A stretch of DNA of 64,000 nt from an uncultured Clostridia bacterium (GTDB lineage Bacteria > Bacillota > Clostridia > TANB77 > CAG-508). The position numbers were made by a program, and so were the translations under genes. Below the pieces are notes generated by a model. It was not told where the DNA came from. It did not search any database and saw only the letters and a list, made by a program, of their open reading frames with translations. Location: NCBI GenBank assembly GCA_934129785.1, contig CAKOWW010000004.1, positions 1-64,000 on the forward strand, read 5' to 3'. Below, one piece after another: positions 8,102-16,893 of this stretch; position 1 is the stretch's first letter, and every line of letters starts with the position of its first letter.

Positions 8102-8957
8102 TTAATTTTGATTCAATTTTATTAGCTTATATAATGTTTCTTTTAAATCTTTTCTTTCCACTATTTTGTCTACAAAACCATGTTCTAATAAAAATTCGGC
8201 TGTTTGAAAATCCTTTGGCAGTTTTTCTCCAATTGTTTGTTCTATTACTCTCTGACCAGCAAATCCAATTCTTGCTTTTGGTTCTGCTATTATTATATCT
8301 CCGAAGTGTCGCAAAAGATGCGGTAACTCCACCATAAGTTGGGTCTGTTAGTACTGAAATATATAACAAACCTGCTTTATCTAATTTAGTTAAAGCTGCC
8401 GTTGTTTTCGCCATTTGCATTAGTGATATTATTCCTTCTTGCATTCTAGCGCCACCTGATACAGTAAATATTATTAAAGGCAATTTTAATTGTATTGCTT
8501 TTTCAATACTATATGTTATTTTTTCTCCAACAACAGCTCCCATACTTCCCATTAAAAAGGCGCTGTCCATTACACATATAACTACCTCTTCCCCATTAAT
8601 TTTTCCTGTTCCACAAGCTACGGCTTCTTCTAGTTTTACTTTTTCTCGTAGAGTTTTTATTTTTTTGGGATAATCTTCTAGTCCTAATGGATTTGTTGTA
8701 TCTATATTTAATTCAAATTTTTTATATGTTCCTTCATCTAAAACTAGTTGCAATCTTCTTCCTATATGCATTCTAAAATAATGACCACAATTTGGGCATA
8801 TGCTTAAGTTTTCTCTTACAGTTTCTTTATATTGAATTTCTTTGCAATTATCACATTTAATCCATTTACCAACTGGTATGTCAACTTTATTTTTCTTGTT
8901 TATTATATTATTTGTTTCTCTTTTTTTAATTTTATCAACAATCATATTTTTATACAA
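8102..8957 (-). CDS. accD: Acetyl-CoA carboxylase carboxyltransferase subunit beta, read through CGG
   Basis: With a +1 shift at CGG 8301-8303 the product is 284 aa, the normal length. The N-terminal zinc ribbon has CDNC and [11 protein letters not shown] at about residues 36-66. The crotonase-like fold follows with [16 protein letters not shown] and [29 protein letters not shown]. The glycine at the junction is part of the conserved LGD segment. Without the shift the protein ends in an unrelated basic tail. It pairs with AccA. An alternative start at the second Met (8945) is possible. Confidence 0.93.
8301..8303 (-). other. CGG +1 recoding site (accD)
   Basis: CTT-C-GGA-GAT. Skipping the C gives [12 protein letters not shown], the conserved AccD sequence. 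Confidence 0.92.
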
Positions 8958-9060
8958 TCAATTAAATTTGATTATTTCCTTTCTTACAAAATTTCGTAAT
9001 TTTTAGAAATATAAACTTTAAATGAAATTACGAATGAAAAGTTTATATTCTAAAAATTAT

Positions 9061-10408
9061 TTATATATCAATGTGTTCAATAAAAGATGTATCAAAATTA
9101 CCTCTTATAAAATCAGGTTTCGTAATTATAGAAAGTAGAAAATCAACATTAGTATCAATACCATCAATTACGGTTTCTTCTAATGCTCTTTTCATTCTAC
9201 TTAAAGCTTCATTTCTGTTAGCTCCAAAAGTAATAATTTTAGCAATCATAGAGTCATAATATGGTGGTATTGTATAGCCATTATATATTGCAGTATCAAC
9301 TCTTACGCCATTTCCACCTGGTAAATTCATTTCTAATATTTTCCCTGGAGAAGGCATAAAATTTTTGCTTGGGTTTTCGGCATTTATTCTACATTCAATA
9401 GAATGACCATAAAATTCTATATCTTTTTGCTTAAATTTTAATTTTTCGCCTGCAGCTACCCTAATTTGCTCTTTTACTAAATCTATTCTTGTTCTCATTT
9501 CTGTTATAGGATGCTCTACTTGAATTCTTGTGTTCATTTCCATGAAGTAAAAATTTTTATTTTTATCCACCAAAAATTCTACTGTTCCGAACTCCTGTAT
9601 ATCCTGTAGCTTTAGCGGCTTTTATGGCTGCATTTCCCATTTTATTTCTAAGTTTTTCATCAAGAATAGTTGAAGGTGTTTCTTCTATTATTTTTTGATG
9701 ATTTCTTTGTATTGAACAGTCTCTTTCTCCTAAATGAATTACATTTCCATATTCATCTGCTAATATTTGAATTTCTACATGTCTTGGATTTTCAACAAAT
9801 TTTTCTATGTAAATTTCATCATCATTAAATGAATTTTTAGCTTCTTGTTTTACTATATTATAATTTGATTCAAGTTCTTCAAAAGAATTAACTATTCTTA
9901 TTCCTTTTCCTCCACCACCTGCAGCAGCTTTGAGTAGTATTGGATATCCTATTTTTTCACAAACCAATATAGCTTGTTTTAAGTTTTTTATACTTCCATC
10001 TGAACCAGGTATTACTGGTACTCCTTCTTTTTTCATTAATTCCTTACTATTTGACTTATTTCCAAGCAAATCTATTACATGTGATTTTGGTCCTATAAAT
10101 TTTATATTTGATTCTTCACATATTTTGGCAAAATTAGAATTTTCAGATAAAAAGCCAAATCCAGGATGGATGCTATCAGCTTTAGTTATATTGGCTGCTT
10201 CTATAATATTTTTTATATTTAAATAGCTCTGTTTTGAGTTTGCAGGTCCTATGCATATAGCTTCATCTGCAAGTTTAGTATGAAGTGCCTCTTTGTCAGC
10301 TTCTGAATATACCGCAACAGTTTTTATATTCATTTCTCTACAAGCTCTTATTATTCTTACAGCTATTTCTCCACGATTTGCAATTAATATTTTATTCAAG
10401 TTTTTCAA
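9061..10408 (-). CDS. accC: Biotin carboxylase subunit of acetyl-CoA carboxylase, read through CGG
   Basis: A +1 shift at CGG 9587-9589 gives a 448-aa protein, the typical AccC length. It starts [20 protein letters not shown], then has [10 protein letters not shown], the ATP-grasp glycine loop [11 protein letters not shown] and the [12 protein letters not shown] segment. The restored junction reads [17 protein letters not shown], after which [15 protein letters not shown] follows in the new frame. The enzyme carboxylates the biotin on AccB with ATP and bicarbonate. It lies between fabZ and accD in the operon. Confidence 0.95.
9587..9589 (-). other. CGG +1 recoding site (accC)
   Basis: GTT-C-GGA-ACA. 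Skipping the C gives YTGVGTVEF, an invariant biotin-carboxylase segment. Confidence 0.93.
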
Positions 10409-10423
10409 CTCCTATCTTTAAAT

Positions 10424-10846
10424 TTAGACTACTGCAAAGGTAAATTCGCCTTTTGCTGCTATTTTACCATTTACAGTTGCTATTCCTTCTCCTATACCTA
10501 TTGGCCCTTTTCTTTTTATGATTTTTACTTCTAGTTTTAATCTATCTCCAGGAATTACTTGTTTTTTAAATTTCATTTTGTCAATTCCCCCAAATAGCGC
10601 ATTTTTATTTTTATTTTCTTCTTGTGATAATATTGCAACAGCTCCTGTTTGAGCTAAAGACTCTGCAATTAAAACCCCTGGCATAATAGGATTTCCTGGA
10701 AAGTGTCCTTTAAAATACCATTCATTTTCATCTACATTTTTATATGCAATTGCTGAAATACCTGGTGTATATTCTTCAACTTCATCTATCATTAAAAATG
10801 GTTCTCTTTGTGGTATTATTTCTTTAATTTCTTCTTTTCCTAACAT
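10424..10846 (-). CDS. fabZ: 3-hydroxyacyl-ACP dehydratase
   Basis: This 140-aa hot-dog-fold protein has the catalytic motif GHFPGNPIMPGVL with His at about residue 49 and the downstream ESLAQTGAVA helix that carries the acidic catalytic residue. It starts LGKEEIKEIIPQREPFLMIDEV, typical of FabZ. It removes water from 3-hydroxyacyl-ACP in each elongation cycle. It sits between accB and accC with gaps of about 10-15 bp. Confidence 0.95.
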   Translation of the reverse strand: MLGKEEIKEIIPQREPFLMIDEVEEYTPGISAIAYKNVDENEWYFKGHFPGNPIMPGVLIAESLAQTGAVAILSQEENKNKNALFGGIDKMKFKKQVIPGDRLKLEVKIIKRKGPIGIGEGIATVNGKIAAKGEFTFAVV

Positions 10847-10855
10847 ATTTTTCTC

Positions 10856-11287
10856 CTATTCTATTATAAATAATTCAGTTCCATATTCTACTGGTTTACC
10901 ATCTTCTACTAATATTTCTTTTATTTTTCCTTGATATTCTGATTCTATTTCATTCATTAATTTCATTGCTTCTATTATACAAAGTGTGTCTCCTTTTTGT
11001 ACTGTTTTTCCTATTTCAACATATGGTTCAGATGTTGGAGATGGTTTTAAATAAAATGTTCCAACCATAGGTGATTTAACAATATTTCCTGAAGGCTTAC
11101 TAATTTCAGGAGTTTTTTCTTTTTCTTCTTTTGCAATATCTGTTGTAGTTTCTGCAACTACAATTTTTTCTTGAATCGCATCTTTTTTCATGCTTATTTT
11201 TGTTCCATCTGGGAAATCTATATCTATACTTGTTAATTTAGAATTGCCCATATCGTCCATTAATTTTTTAATTTTGTCATACTCCAT
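10856..11287 (-). CDS. accB: Biotin carboxyl carrier protein of acetyl-CoA carboxylase
   Basis: This 143-aa protein has an N-terminal helical segment, a flexible Thr/Glu/Lys/Pro-rich linker (about residues 45-65) and a biotinyl domain with the lysine in [11 protein letters not shown]. AccC carboxylates the biotin, and the BirA encoded in the same operon presumably attaches it. It begins directly after the fabF stop codon, so the two are likely coupled. Confidence 0.95.
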   Translation of the reverse strand: MEYDKIKKLMDDMGNSKLTSIDIDFPDGTKISMKKDAIQEKIVVAETTTDIAKEEKEKTPEISKPSGNIVKSPMVGTFYLKPSPTSEPYVEIGKTVQKGDTLCIIEAMKLMNEIESEYQGKIKEILVEDGKPVEYGTELFIIE

Positions 11288-12532
11288 TTATTCATCTTCT
11301 CCCATCTTTTTCATTATAATACATGCATTATGTCCTCCAAATCCTAATGAATTTGACATTACATATTTAAGCTTCTTTTTTATTGGTTCATTTGGAACTA
11401 TATCCAAGTCACACTCTTCATCTTTTTCTTTGTAATTTATAGTTGGTGGAATTAAAGATTCTTCCATCGATTTTACACATATAATTGCTTCCACTGCTCC
11501 TGCAGCACCAAGTAAGTGTCCCATGTTTGATTTTGTTGAACTTATTTTTACCTTTTTAGAATTTTCCTTAAATACTTTTTTTATTGCTCTTGTTTCTGTC
11601 AAATCATTTAAATGTGTTGATGTACCATGTGTATTTATATAATCTATATTTGCTGTAGTAATTTGTGCATTTTCTATAGCTCTTATAATTGCATTTGCTG
11701 CACCTTCTCCATCTGGTGCAGGTGATGTAATATGATATGCATCTGTTGTTGAACCAAATCCAACTATTTCTCCATATATTTTAGCATTTCTTTTTTTAGC
11801 ATGTTCTAATTCTTCTAAAACTAAAATTCCAGCACCTTCACCAATAACAAATCCGTTTCTTTCTTTGTCAAATGGTATACTTGCTCTATTCTTGTCTTCT
11901 GAATTTGATAATGCTTTCATATTTTCAAATCCTGCAACACTAACTTCACTAATCGCTGCTTCTGTGCCACCAGCTAAAATCACATCTTCTTGTCCTAAAA
12001 CTATTGTTTTATAGGCTTCCCCTATTGCATGTGTTGATGATGCACATGCTGTTAATATAGAAATTGATTCTCCTTTAAATCCAAATTCAATTGAAATATT
12101 TCCAGCAGGCATATTTGCAGTTGACATAGGTATAAACATTGGTGATATTCTTTTATTTCCTTTTGTAAAATTAATGTTACATTGTTCTTGAATTGTTCTA
12201 ATTCCACCAATACCAGAGCTTACAAATATTCCAACTTTATTAAAATCCGTATTTTCTTTTGTTATTCCACTTGTTTTAACTGCTTCTCTTGAAGCAATTA
12301 AAGCAAATTGTGAACATCTGTCTAATCTTTTAGCTTGTTTAGCCTCAAAATAATCTAATGGATTATAGTTTTTAACTTCTGCATCTAATTTTGTTTTAAA
12401 AGTTGATGCATCAAATAAAGAAATATTATCAATTCCGCATTTTTTATCTTTTATACCTTGCCACATTTCTTCTACAGTATTTCCAATCGGAGTTATTGCT
12501 CCAAAGCCTGTTATTACAACTCTTCTTTTCAT
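11288..12532 (-). CDS. fabF: 3-oxoacyl-ACP synthase II
   Basis: This 414-aa condensing enzyme has the Cys-His-His triad: Cys in TACASSTHAIG, His in NTHGTSTHLND and His in KSNMGHLLGAAG. It starts VVITGFGAITPIGN. It elongates acyl-ACP with malonyl-ACP. No FabH is encoded in the operon, so either FabH lies elsewhere in the genome or initiation uses another route, such as malonyl-ACP decarboxylation by FabF. It lies between fabG and accB. Confidence 0.95.
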   Translation of the reverse strand: MKRRVVITGFGAITPIGNTVEEMWQGIKDKKCGIDNISLFDASTFKTKLDAEVKNYNPLDYFEAKQAKRLDRCSQFALIASREAVKTSGITKENTDFNKVGIFVSSGIGGIRTIQEQCNINFTKGNKRISPMFIPMSTANMPAGNISIEFGFKGESISILTACASSTHAIGEAYKTIVLGQEDVILAGGTEAAISEVSVAGFENMKALSNSEDKNRASIPFDKERNGFVIGEGAGILVLEELEHAKKRNAKIYGEIVGFGSTTDAYHITSPAPDGEGAANAIIRAIENAQITTANIDYINTHGTSTHLNDLTETRAIKKVFKENSKKVKISSTKSNMGHLLGAAGAVEAIICVKSMEESLIPPTINYKEKDEECDLDIVPNEPIKKKLKYVMSNSLGFGGHNACIIMKKMGEDE

Positions 12533-12565
12533 TTCTTAATTTCTCCTTTTTATATCAAATATTTT

Positions 12566-13300
12566 TTACATTAACATACCGCCATCTACATTTATAACTT
12601 GTCCTGTTATATATGAACTTTTATCAGATGCTAAAAACTCTACTACATTTGCAACATCTTCTGCATTTCCAATTCTTTTTAATGGTATGTTTTTACTTAT
12701 TTCTTCCTTTACTTCATTTTTTAAAACATCAGTCATTTGAGTTTTTATAAAACCTGGTGCTACTGCATTAACTAGAATATTTCTTGAGCCTAATTCTTTT
12801 GCTAAACTTTTTGTAAATCCAATTATTCCAGCTTTAGAACTACTATAGTTTGTTTGCCCTGCATTTCCACTTATACCAACTACTGATGATATATTTATTA
12901 TCCTTCCATTACGCTTTTTTGCCATATATGGAACTACATTTTTAGTTACATTGAATGTTCCAATTAAATTTACATTTATAACATCAGAAAAGTCTTTTTC
13001 CTTCATTCTTAATATAAGCATATCTCTTGTAATTCCAGCATTATTAACAAGTACATCTATTTTTCCAAATTGATTTATAATATCTTTTACCATCTTCTCA
13101 CAATCTTCAAACACTGAAACATCGCCCTTTACAGAAAAGCACTTTGCCCCTTGGCGCTCAATTTCAATTTGTGTTTCTCTTAATGCTTCATTTTCATTTC
13201 TATAATTTATAGCTATGTCATACCCAGCTTTGGCTAAATTTATTGCTATTTGTTTTCCTATTCCTCTTGTTCCTCCTGTTACAAAAGCTACTTTATCCAT
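12566..13300 (-). CDS. fabG: 3-oxoacyl-ACP reductase
   Basis: This 244-aa short-chain dehydrogenase has the NADPH loop TGGTRGIGKQIA at its N-terminus, NNAGITRD near residue 87, the catalytic Ser in ISSVVGISGNAGQ, and YSSSKAG (Tyr-x3-Lys). It ends in the typical TGQVINVDGGMLM. It makes 3-hydroxyacyl-ACP, the substrate of FabZ. Its start overlaps the fabD stop by 8 bp. Confidence 0.96.
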   Translation of the reverse strand: MDKVAFVTGGTRGIGKQIAINLAKAGYDIAINYRNENEALRETQIEIERQGAKCFSVKGDVSVFEDCEKMVKDIINQFGKIDVLVNNAGITRDMLILRMKEKDFSDVINVNLIGTFNVTKNVVPYMAKKRNGRIINISSVVGISGNAGQTNYSSSKAGIIGFTKSLAKELGSRNILVNAVAPGFIKTQMTDVLKNEVKEEISKNIPLKRIGNAEDVANVVEFLASDKSSYITGQVINVDGGMLM

Positions 13301-14234
13301 TTTCTTTTATCTCCTTTATTACTTGTTCTAAACTTTGAACATTATTTATATTCATAATTTTAACTGGTTTTTCAAATTTCATTCTTTTTACAAAGCCACT
13401 TAAGGTTCTTCCTGGTCCAATTTCAACAAAAGTATCTATTCCAGAGTCATACATTGTTTGTAAAACAGTTGTAAATTTTACTGGATTTTTAATATGGTTT
13501 GCCAAAATTTCTTTAATGTCATCATTTTCACTATATAATTTACCATCTATATTTTTTACGACATTGTTTTTTCCATTATTAGTTGTCATATTTTTAAGTT
13601 CTTCTAATAATTTTTCTGAACATACTGATAATTTGCTAGTATGAAATGGTCCAGCTGTGTTTAATCTAGTAACCTTCTTTGCACCTAATTCTTTTGCAAT
13701 TTTTTCAGCTTCCAAAATTCCATTTTCATCTCCTGAAATCACTATTTGTCCTTTTGTATTATAATTTGCAATCGCAACAAATCCTTCTGTTACTTTGTCT
13801 ACAACCTCTTCTAAATCCTTTTCACTCATTCCCATAATAGCAGACATTTTCCAATTTCCTTTAGGTACATAGTTTTGCATTATTTCTCCTCTTTTGCAAA
13901 CCAATTTTATTCCATCTAAAATATTGAATGTTTGACTTGCAATAAGTGCAGTATATTCCCCAAGGCTTAAACCTGCCATCATTTCTGGCCTTATATTATT
14001 TTCTTTTAATATCTCTAATATTCCTAGACTTTCTGTTAAAACTGCCAACTGCGTACTTTTAGTTGTGTTTAATATCTCTTCAGGTCCTTCAAATGAAATT
14101 TTAGCTATATCAATTCCTGTTTCATTTTCTACCATTTTGTATACATTTCTTATTTGTTCATAATTGTCATACAAATCTTTTCCCATTCCAACTGATTGAG
14201 ATCCCTGACCTGGAAATAAAAATCCTATTTTCAT
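13293..14234 (-). CDS. fabD: Malonyl-CoA:ACP transacylase
   Basis: This 313-aa protein starts KIGFLFPGQGSQSVGMGKD, carries the nucleophilic serine in GLSLGEYTAL at about residue 94, and has the catalytic histidine in AGPFHTSKL. It loads malonate from malonyl-CoA onto the acyl carrier protein. Its start overlaps the birA stop by 4 bp and its end overlaps fabG, so the three are translated as a coupled block. No acpP follows, unlike many Firmicute clusters. Confidence 0.96.
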   Translation of the reverse strand: MKIGFLFPGQGSQSVGMGKDLYDNYEQIRNVYKMVENETGIDIAKISFEGPEEILNTTKSTQLAVLTESLGILEILKENNIRPEMMAGLSLGEYTALIASQTFNILDGIKLVCKRGEIMQNYVPKGNWKMSAIMGMSEKDLEEVVDKVTEGFVAIANYNTKGQIVISGDENGILEAEKIAKELGAKKVTRLNTAGPFHTSKLSVCSEKLLEELKNMTTNNGKNNVVKNIDGKLYSENDDIKEILANHIKNPVKFTTVLQTMYDSGIDTFVEIGPGRTLSGFVKRMKFEKPVKIMNINNVQSLEQVIKEIKENG

Positions 14235-14809
14235 TTTTCTAATCTCCTTTCTAGTGCTTCCTCAAATCTATTACAAAATTCTGATAATACAAAATCTCTG
14301 TCAACTTCTATCCCATATGATTTTTTAATTGATGTAGCAATGTCTTCAATATCCTTTGTAAAATTCATTTTTGAAGTATTTATTCCTAACCCTATTACTA
14401 AGAATTTAACAAGTTCTCCTTGCATCTTACTCTCTGTCAATATTCCGCCTGTTTTTTTGTATTTAATAATAAGATCATTTGGAGTTTTTATATCAATTTT
14501 CACATTATATTTTTCTTTAAAAATATCAACTATAATTTGCGCAATTTCAATTGTTAATCCTTGTAATTTTTCTTGAGTACAATTTGTTTTTACATAAAAT
14601 GAAAATGCTATATTTTCACTTTCGTCTGTATGCCATATTCTTCCATGAGTACCAACACCTTTTGTTTGAAACTCTGCCATTACTGCTGTACCATTTTCTA
14701 TTTCATTTTTTTCTATTCTTCTCCAAATTTCCTTTTGTGTTGAATCAATTTCATTATAATATATAAAATTTCTTCCCATGTATTTGGTTTTAAGCTTTGT
14801 TAATTTCAT
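14231..14809 (-). CDS. birA: Biotin-[acetyl-CoA-carboxylase] ligase, short form
   Basis: This 192-aa protein contains only the catalytic domain, with no N-terminal winged-helix repressor domain. It has YYNEIDSTQKEIWRR, the biotin-binding loop as QTKGVGTHGRIWHT (the usual GRGR is GVGTHGR here), and KTPNDLIIKYKKTGGILTES. It attaches biotin to AccB, which is encoded five genes downstream. The start lies within the end of the acyl-AMP ligase gene. The Gly-Val-Gly variant loop also occurs, as I recall, in other clostridial ligases, so activity is likely but not certain. Confidence 0.88.
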   Translation of the reverse strand: MKLTKLKTKYMGRNFIYYNEIDSTQKEIWRRIEKNEIENGTAVMAEFQTKGVGTHGRIWHTDESENIAFSFYVKTNCTQEKLQGLTIEIAQIIVDIFKEKYNVKIDIKTPNDLIIKYKKTGGILTESKMQGELVKFLVIGLGINTSKMNFTKDIEDIATSIKKSYGIEVDRDFVLSEFCNRFEEALERRLEK

Positions 14810-16505
14810 CTAAATTTGCCTGCCTTTTTATTTTATTTGTTGTTGTTCTTATTAATGGTTTTTCTGTTAATAAAATACCTTTTATTGATTTATATCTTGG
14901 CATTTTACTATTTATTTCTTTAATTTTCTTAGCAAATTCTGAATATATTTCTTCATCAGTATTTACCTTGTATGCTTCTTTTACAACTTCTCTATCAAAA
15001 ACAATTTTCACATTTATTTTTATATCATCTTGGCTTTCTGATTGTTGTTTTCCAAATATAAAAGATTCCTTTACCCCTTCAATTTTATTAACTAAATTTT
15101 CCATTTCTTCTGGGAATATATTTTTACCATTTTTTAATACAATAACACTTTTCTTTCTTCCACAAATAAATATGTATCCTTCTTCATCTATTTTAGCCAA
15201 ATCGCCTGTGTAAAACCATTCACCCTTAAATGCTTCTTTTGTTGCTTTCGAATCATTATAATATCCTAAAGCTACACTTGGAGCACTTACAACAAGTTCT
15301 CCCATTCCATCTTTGTTAACATTTGCAAGTTTTACTTTAGCACTTGGAACTGCTTTACCAATTGAACCTATTTTTCTTTCTTTTTTTGTTCCAACAGCCA
15401 CAACAGGTGATGTTTCTGTAAGTCCATAGCCTTGAACTAAATTTAGCCCAACTAAATTATATTTTTCTTCTACATTAGGATCTAAAGATGCTGCACCACT
15501 AATTAATAACTTTATATTTCCACCTAAAATATCATGTACTTCTTTAAATTTTGCTTTTCTTTCTTCCATTGAAAGTTTTTCGTATTTTTCTTTTTTCTCT
15601 AATAGGTCATTTAGTTTTCCAGTTTCTTTTAATTGTTTTTCAATCATTGAAAATATTCTTTCATATATTCCTGGAACACATGCCATAACACTTACATTAT
15701 ATTCTTTTAAGTTGTCTACTACATGTCTTAAACCATCACAAAATACAGTTCTTGCCCCCTTATATAGAGAAAATAAAAATCCAACTGTGCATTCGAAAAC
15801 ATGATGAATTGGCAATATTGAAAGTAATGTATCCTCAGATGTTACATCTAAAATACTTCCTATATCCATCAAATTTGAGCATATATTTTTATGTGAAAGT
15901 GCTACTACCTTGGCGTTTGATGTTGTTCCTGATGTAAATAGCATTATACTCATAGTTTCTGGATCTATTTTTGCATCAACAAACTCTCTATTTCCGTTTT
16001 TAAGAAGTTTTTCTCCTTGTTTAATTAATTCTTCCTGTGAATAAATTCCTTCATTATTTTCGGTATTATCCATTGAAATTAAATGTTTTAATTTATTAGA
16101 TTGTTTATATTTTATTTTAGTTAGTATGTCTTCATACTTTTTAGAATAGAATATGGCTTCAACTTCTGAACGTTCTATTAATGATTCTAACTCGTTTTCT
16201 GGTAATGATTTGTCTAATGGAACTACTATTCCTGTTCCACAAACTACTGATAAATAAGCTATTTCCCATTCATATCTGTTTTCTCCAATTACTGCTATTC
16301 TCTTATTTTTTAACCCCATATTAATTAGTTGAGTTCCTAAGCAATCTACCATATTTCTTACTTGTTCATGTGTAATTTCAATATATTTTCCTTCTTCTTT
16401 TTTTATTTTGTATGCTATTTTTTCTCCATATATTTTTCTTGTTTTATTTAACATATCTTTTAGATCTGTAATTTCTATTGTTTTATATAATTTTTTGCAA
16501 TTCAT
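14790..16505 (-). CDS. Long-chain acyl-CoA (or acyl-ACP) synthetase, AMP-binding
   Basis: This 571-aa adenylate-forming enzyme has the P-loop-like LFTSGTTSNAK at about residue 188, GYGLTETSPV, the YTGDLAKIDEEGYIFICGRKK hinge, and a C-terminal lysine in the RTTTNKIKR segment. The family activates fatty acids with ATP to acyl-AMP and then to a thioester. As first gene of the fatty-acid operon it may feed exogenous or recycled fatty acids into the ACP cycle. This role is inferred from position; the acceptor (CoA or ACP) cannot be read from sequence. A TAAGGAGAAAAAAT site precedes the ATG. Confidence 0.88.
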   Translation of the reverse strand: MNCKKLYKTIEITDLKDMLNKTRKIYGEKIAYKIKKEEGKYIEITHEQVRNMVDCLGTQLINMGLKNKRIAVIGENRYEWEIAYLSVVCGTGIVVPLDKSLPENELESLIERSEVEAIFYSKKYEDILTKIKYKQSNKLKHLISMDNTENNEGIYSQEELIKQGEKLLKNGNREFVDAKIDPETMSIMLFTSGTTSNAKVVALSHKNICSNLMDIGSILDVTSEDTLLSILPIHHVFECTVGFLFSLYKGARTVFCDGLRHVVDNLKEYNVSVMACVPGIYERIFSMIEKQLKETGKLNDLLEKKEKYEKLSMEERKAKFKEVHDILGGNIKLLISGAASLDPNVEEKYNLVGLNLVQGYGLTETSPVVAVGTKKERKIGSIGKAVPSAKVKLANVNKDGMGELVVSAPSVALGYYNDSKATKEAFKGEWFYTGDLAKIDEEGYIFICGRKKSVIVLKNGKNIFPEEMENLVNKIEGVKESFIFGKQQSESQDDIKINVKIVFDREVVKEAYKVNTDEEIYSEFAKKIKEINSKMPRYKSIKGILLTEKPLIRTTTNKIKRQANLDEINKA

Positions 16506-16529
16506 ATTTTTTCTCCTTACATTTTTTTG

Positions 16530-16539
16530 ATAGTACTAT
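16530..16539 (-). promoter_or_regulatory. Candidate operator/promoter of the fatty-acid operon
   Basis: The perfect 10-bp palindrome ATAGTACTAT lies 25 bp upstream of the first gene's start and directly follows a TATAAAAT segment that could be a -10 box. Its place suits a fatty-acid regulator such as FapR or FabT, but the sequence does not clearly match either consensus and no such regulator gene lies in the window. Confidence 0.35.
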
Positions 16540-16616
16540 TTTATATCATTATTAATCCAAATGTCTTTAGAATGAGGAGTCAGTATAATATAATAATCAG
16601 AATAATATAAGCATTA

Positions 16617-16805
16617 GCATAATAATATCTGAATTAATATTTTTTTCGATTCAATACGTAATCTAAGAATTTCTAAAATAAATTGATGGCTCCCTTCCAT
16701 TTAGTCCTCACTTCGTTCGACATGAACTCTTTCCATAAATTTATTTAAGAAATTCTAATATTACTTCATTCATATCAAAAAATATTAATTCAGATATTAT
16801 TATGC
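16617..16805. repeat. Long nested palindromic repeat, diverged copy D
   Basis: The outer arms start GCATAATAATATCTGAATTA and end with its complement. The inner arms AGAATTTCTAAAATAAATT pair with AATTTATTTAAGAAATTCT in outline. The core again has CCCTTCC ... TGAACTCTTTCC, as in copies A and B, so it is the same family with different outer arms. Confidence 0.7.
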
Positions 16806-16841
16806 TAATTGAAATTTATATTGGATATTAACCTATAATAT

Positions 16842-16886
16842 AAAAAAAAGAACTCAATAGAAACTTTCCATTTCTAATTGAATTCT
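16842..16886 (-). terminator. Terminator of the MATE-kinase gene
   Basis: GAACTCAATAGAAA pairs with TTTCTAATTGAATTC. In the minus direction a run of eight T follows. Confidence 0.75.
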
Positions 16887-16893
16887 CCTTAAT

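Larger units (their letters stand above)
16506..16893. other. Intergenic region: fatty-acid operon promoter and palindromic element
   Basis: This 388-bp gap holds the likely promoter/operator of the fatty-acid operon (16530-16560), a long palindromic element (16617-16805) and the terminator of the upstream MATE-kinase gene (16842-16886). No open frame is seen. Confidence 0.6.
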
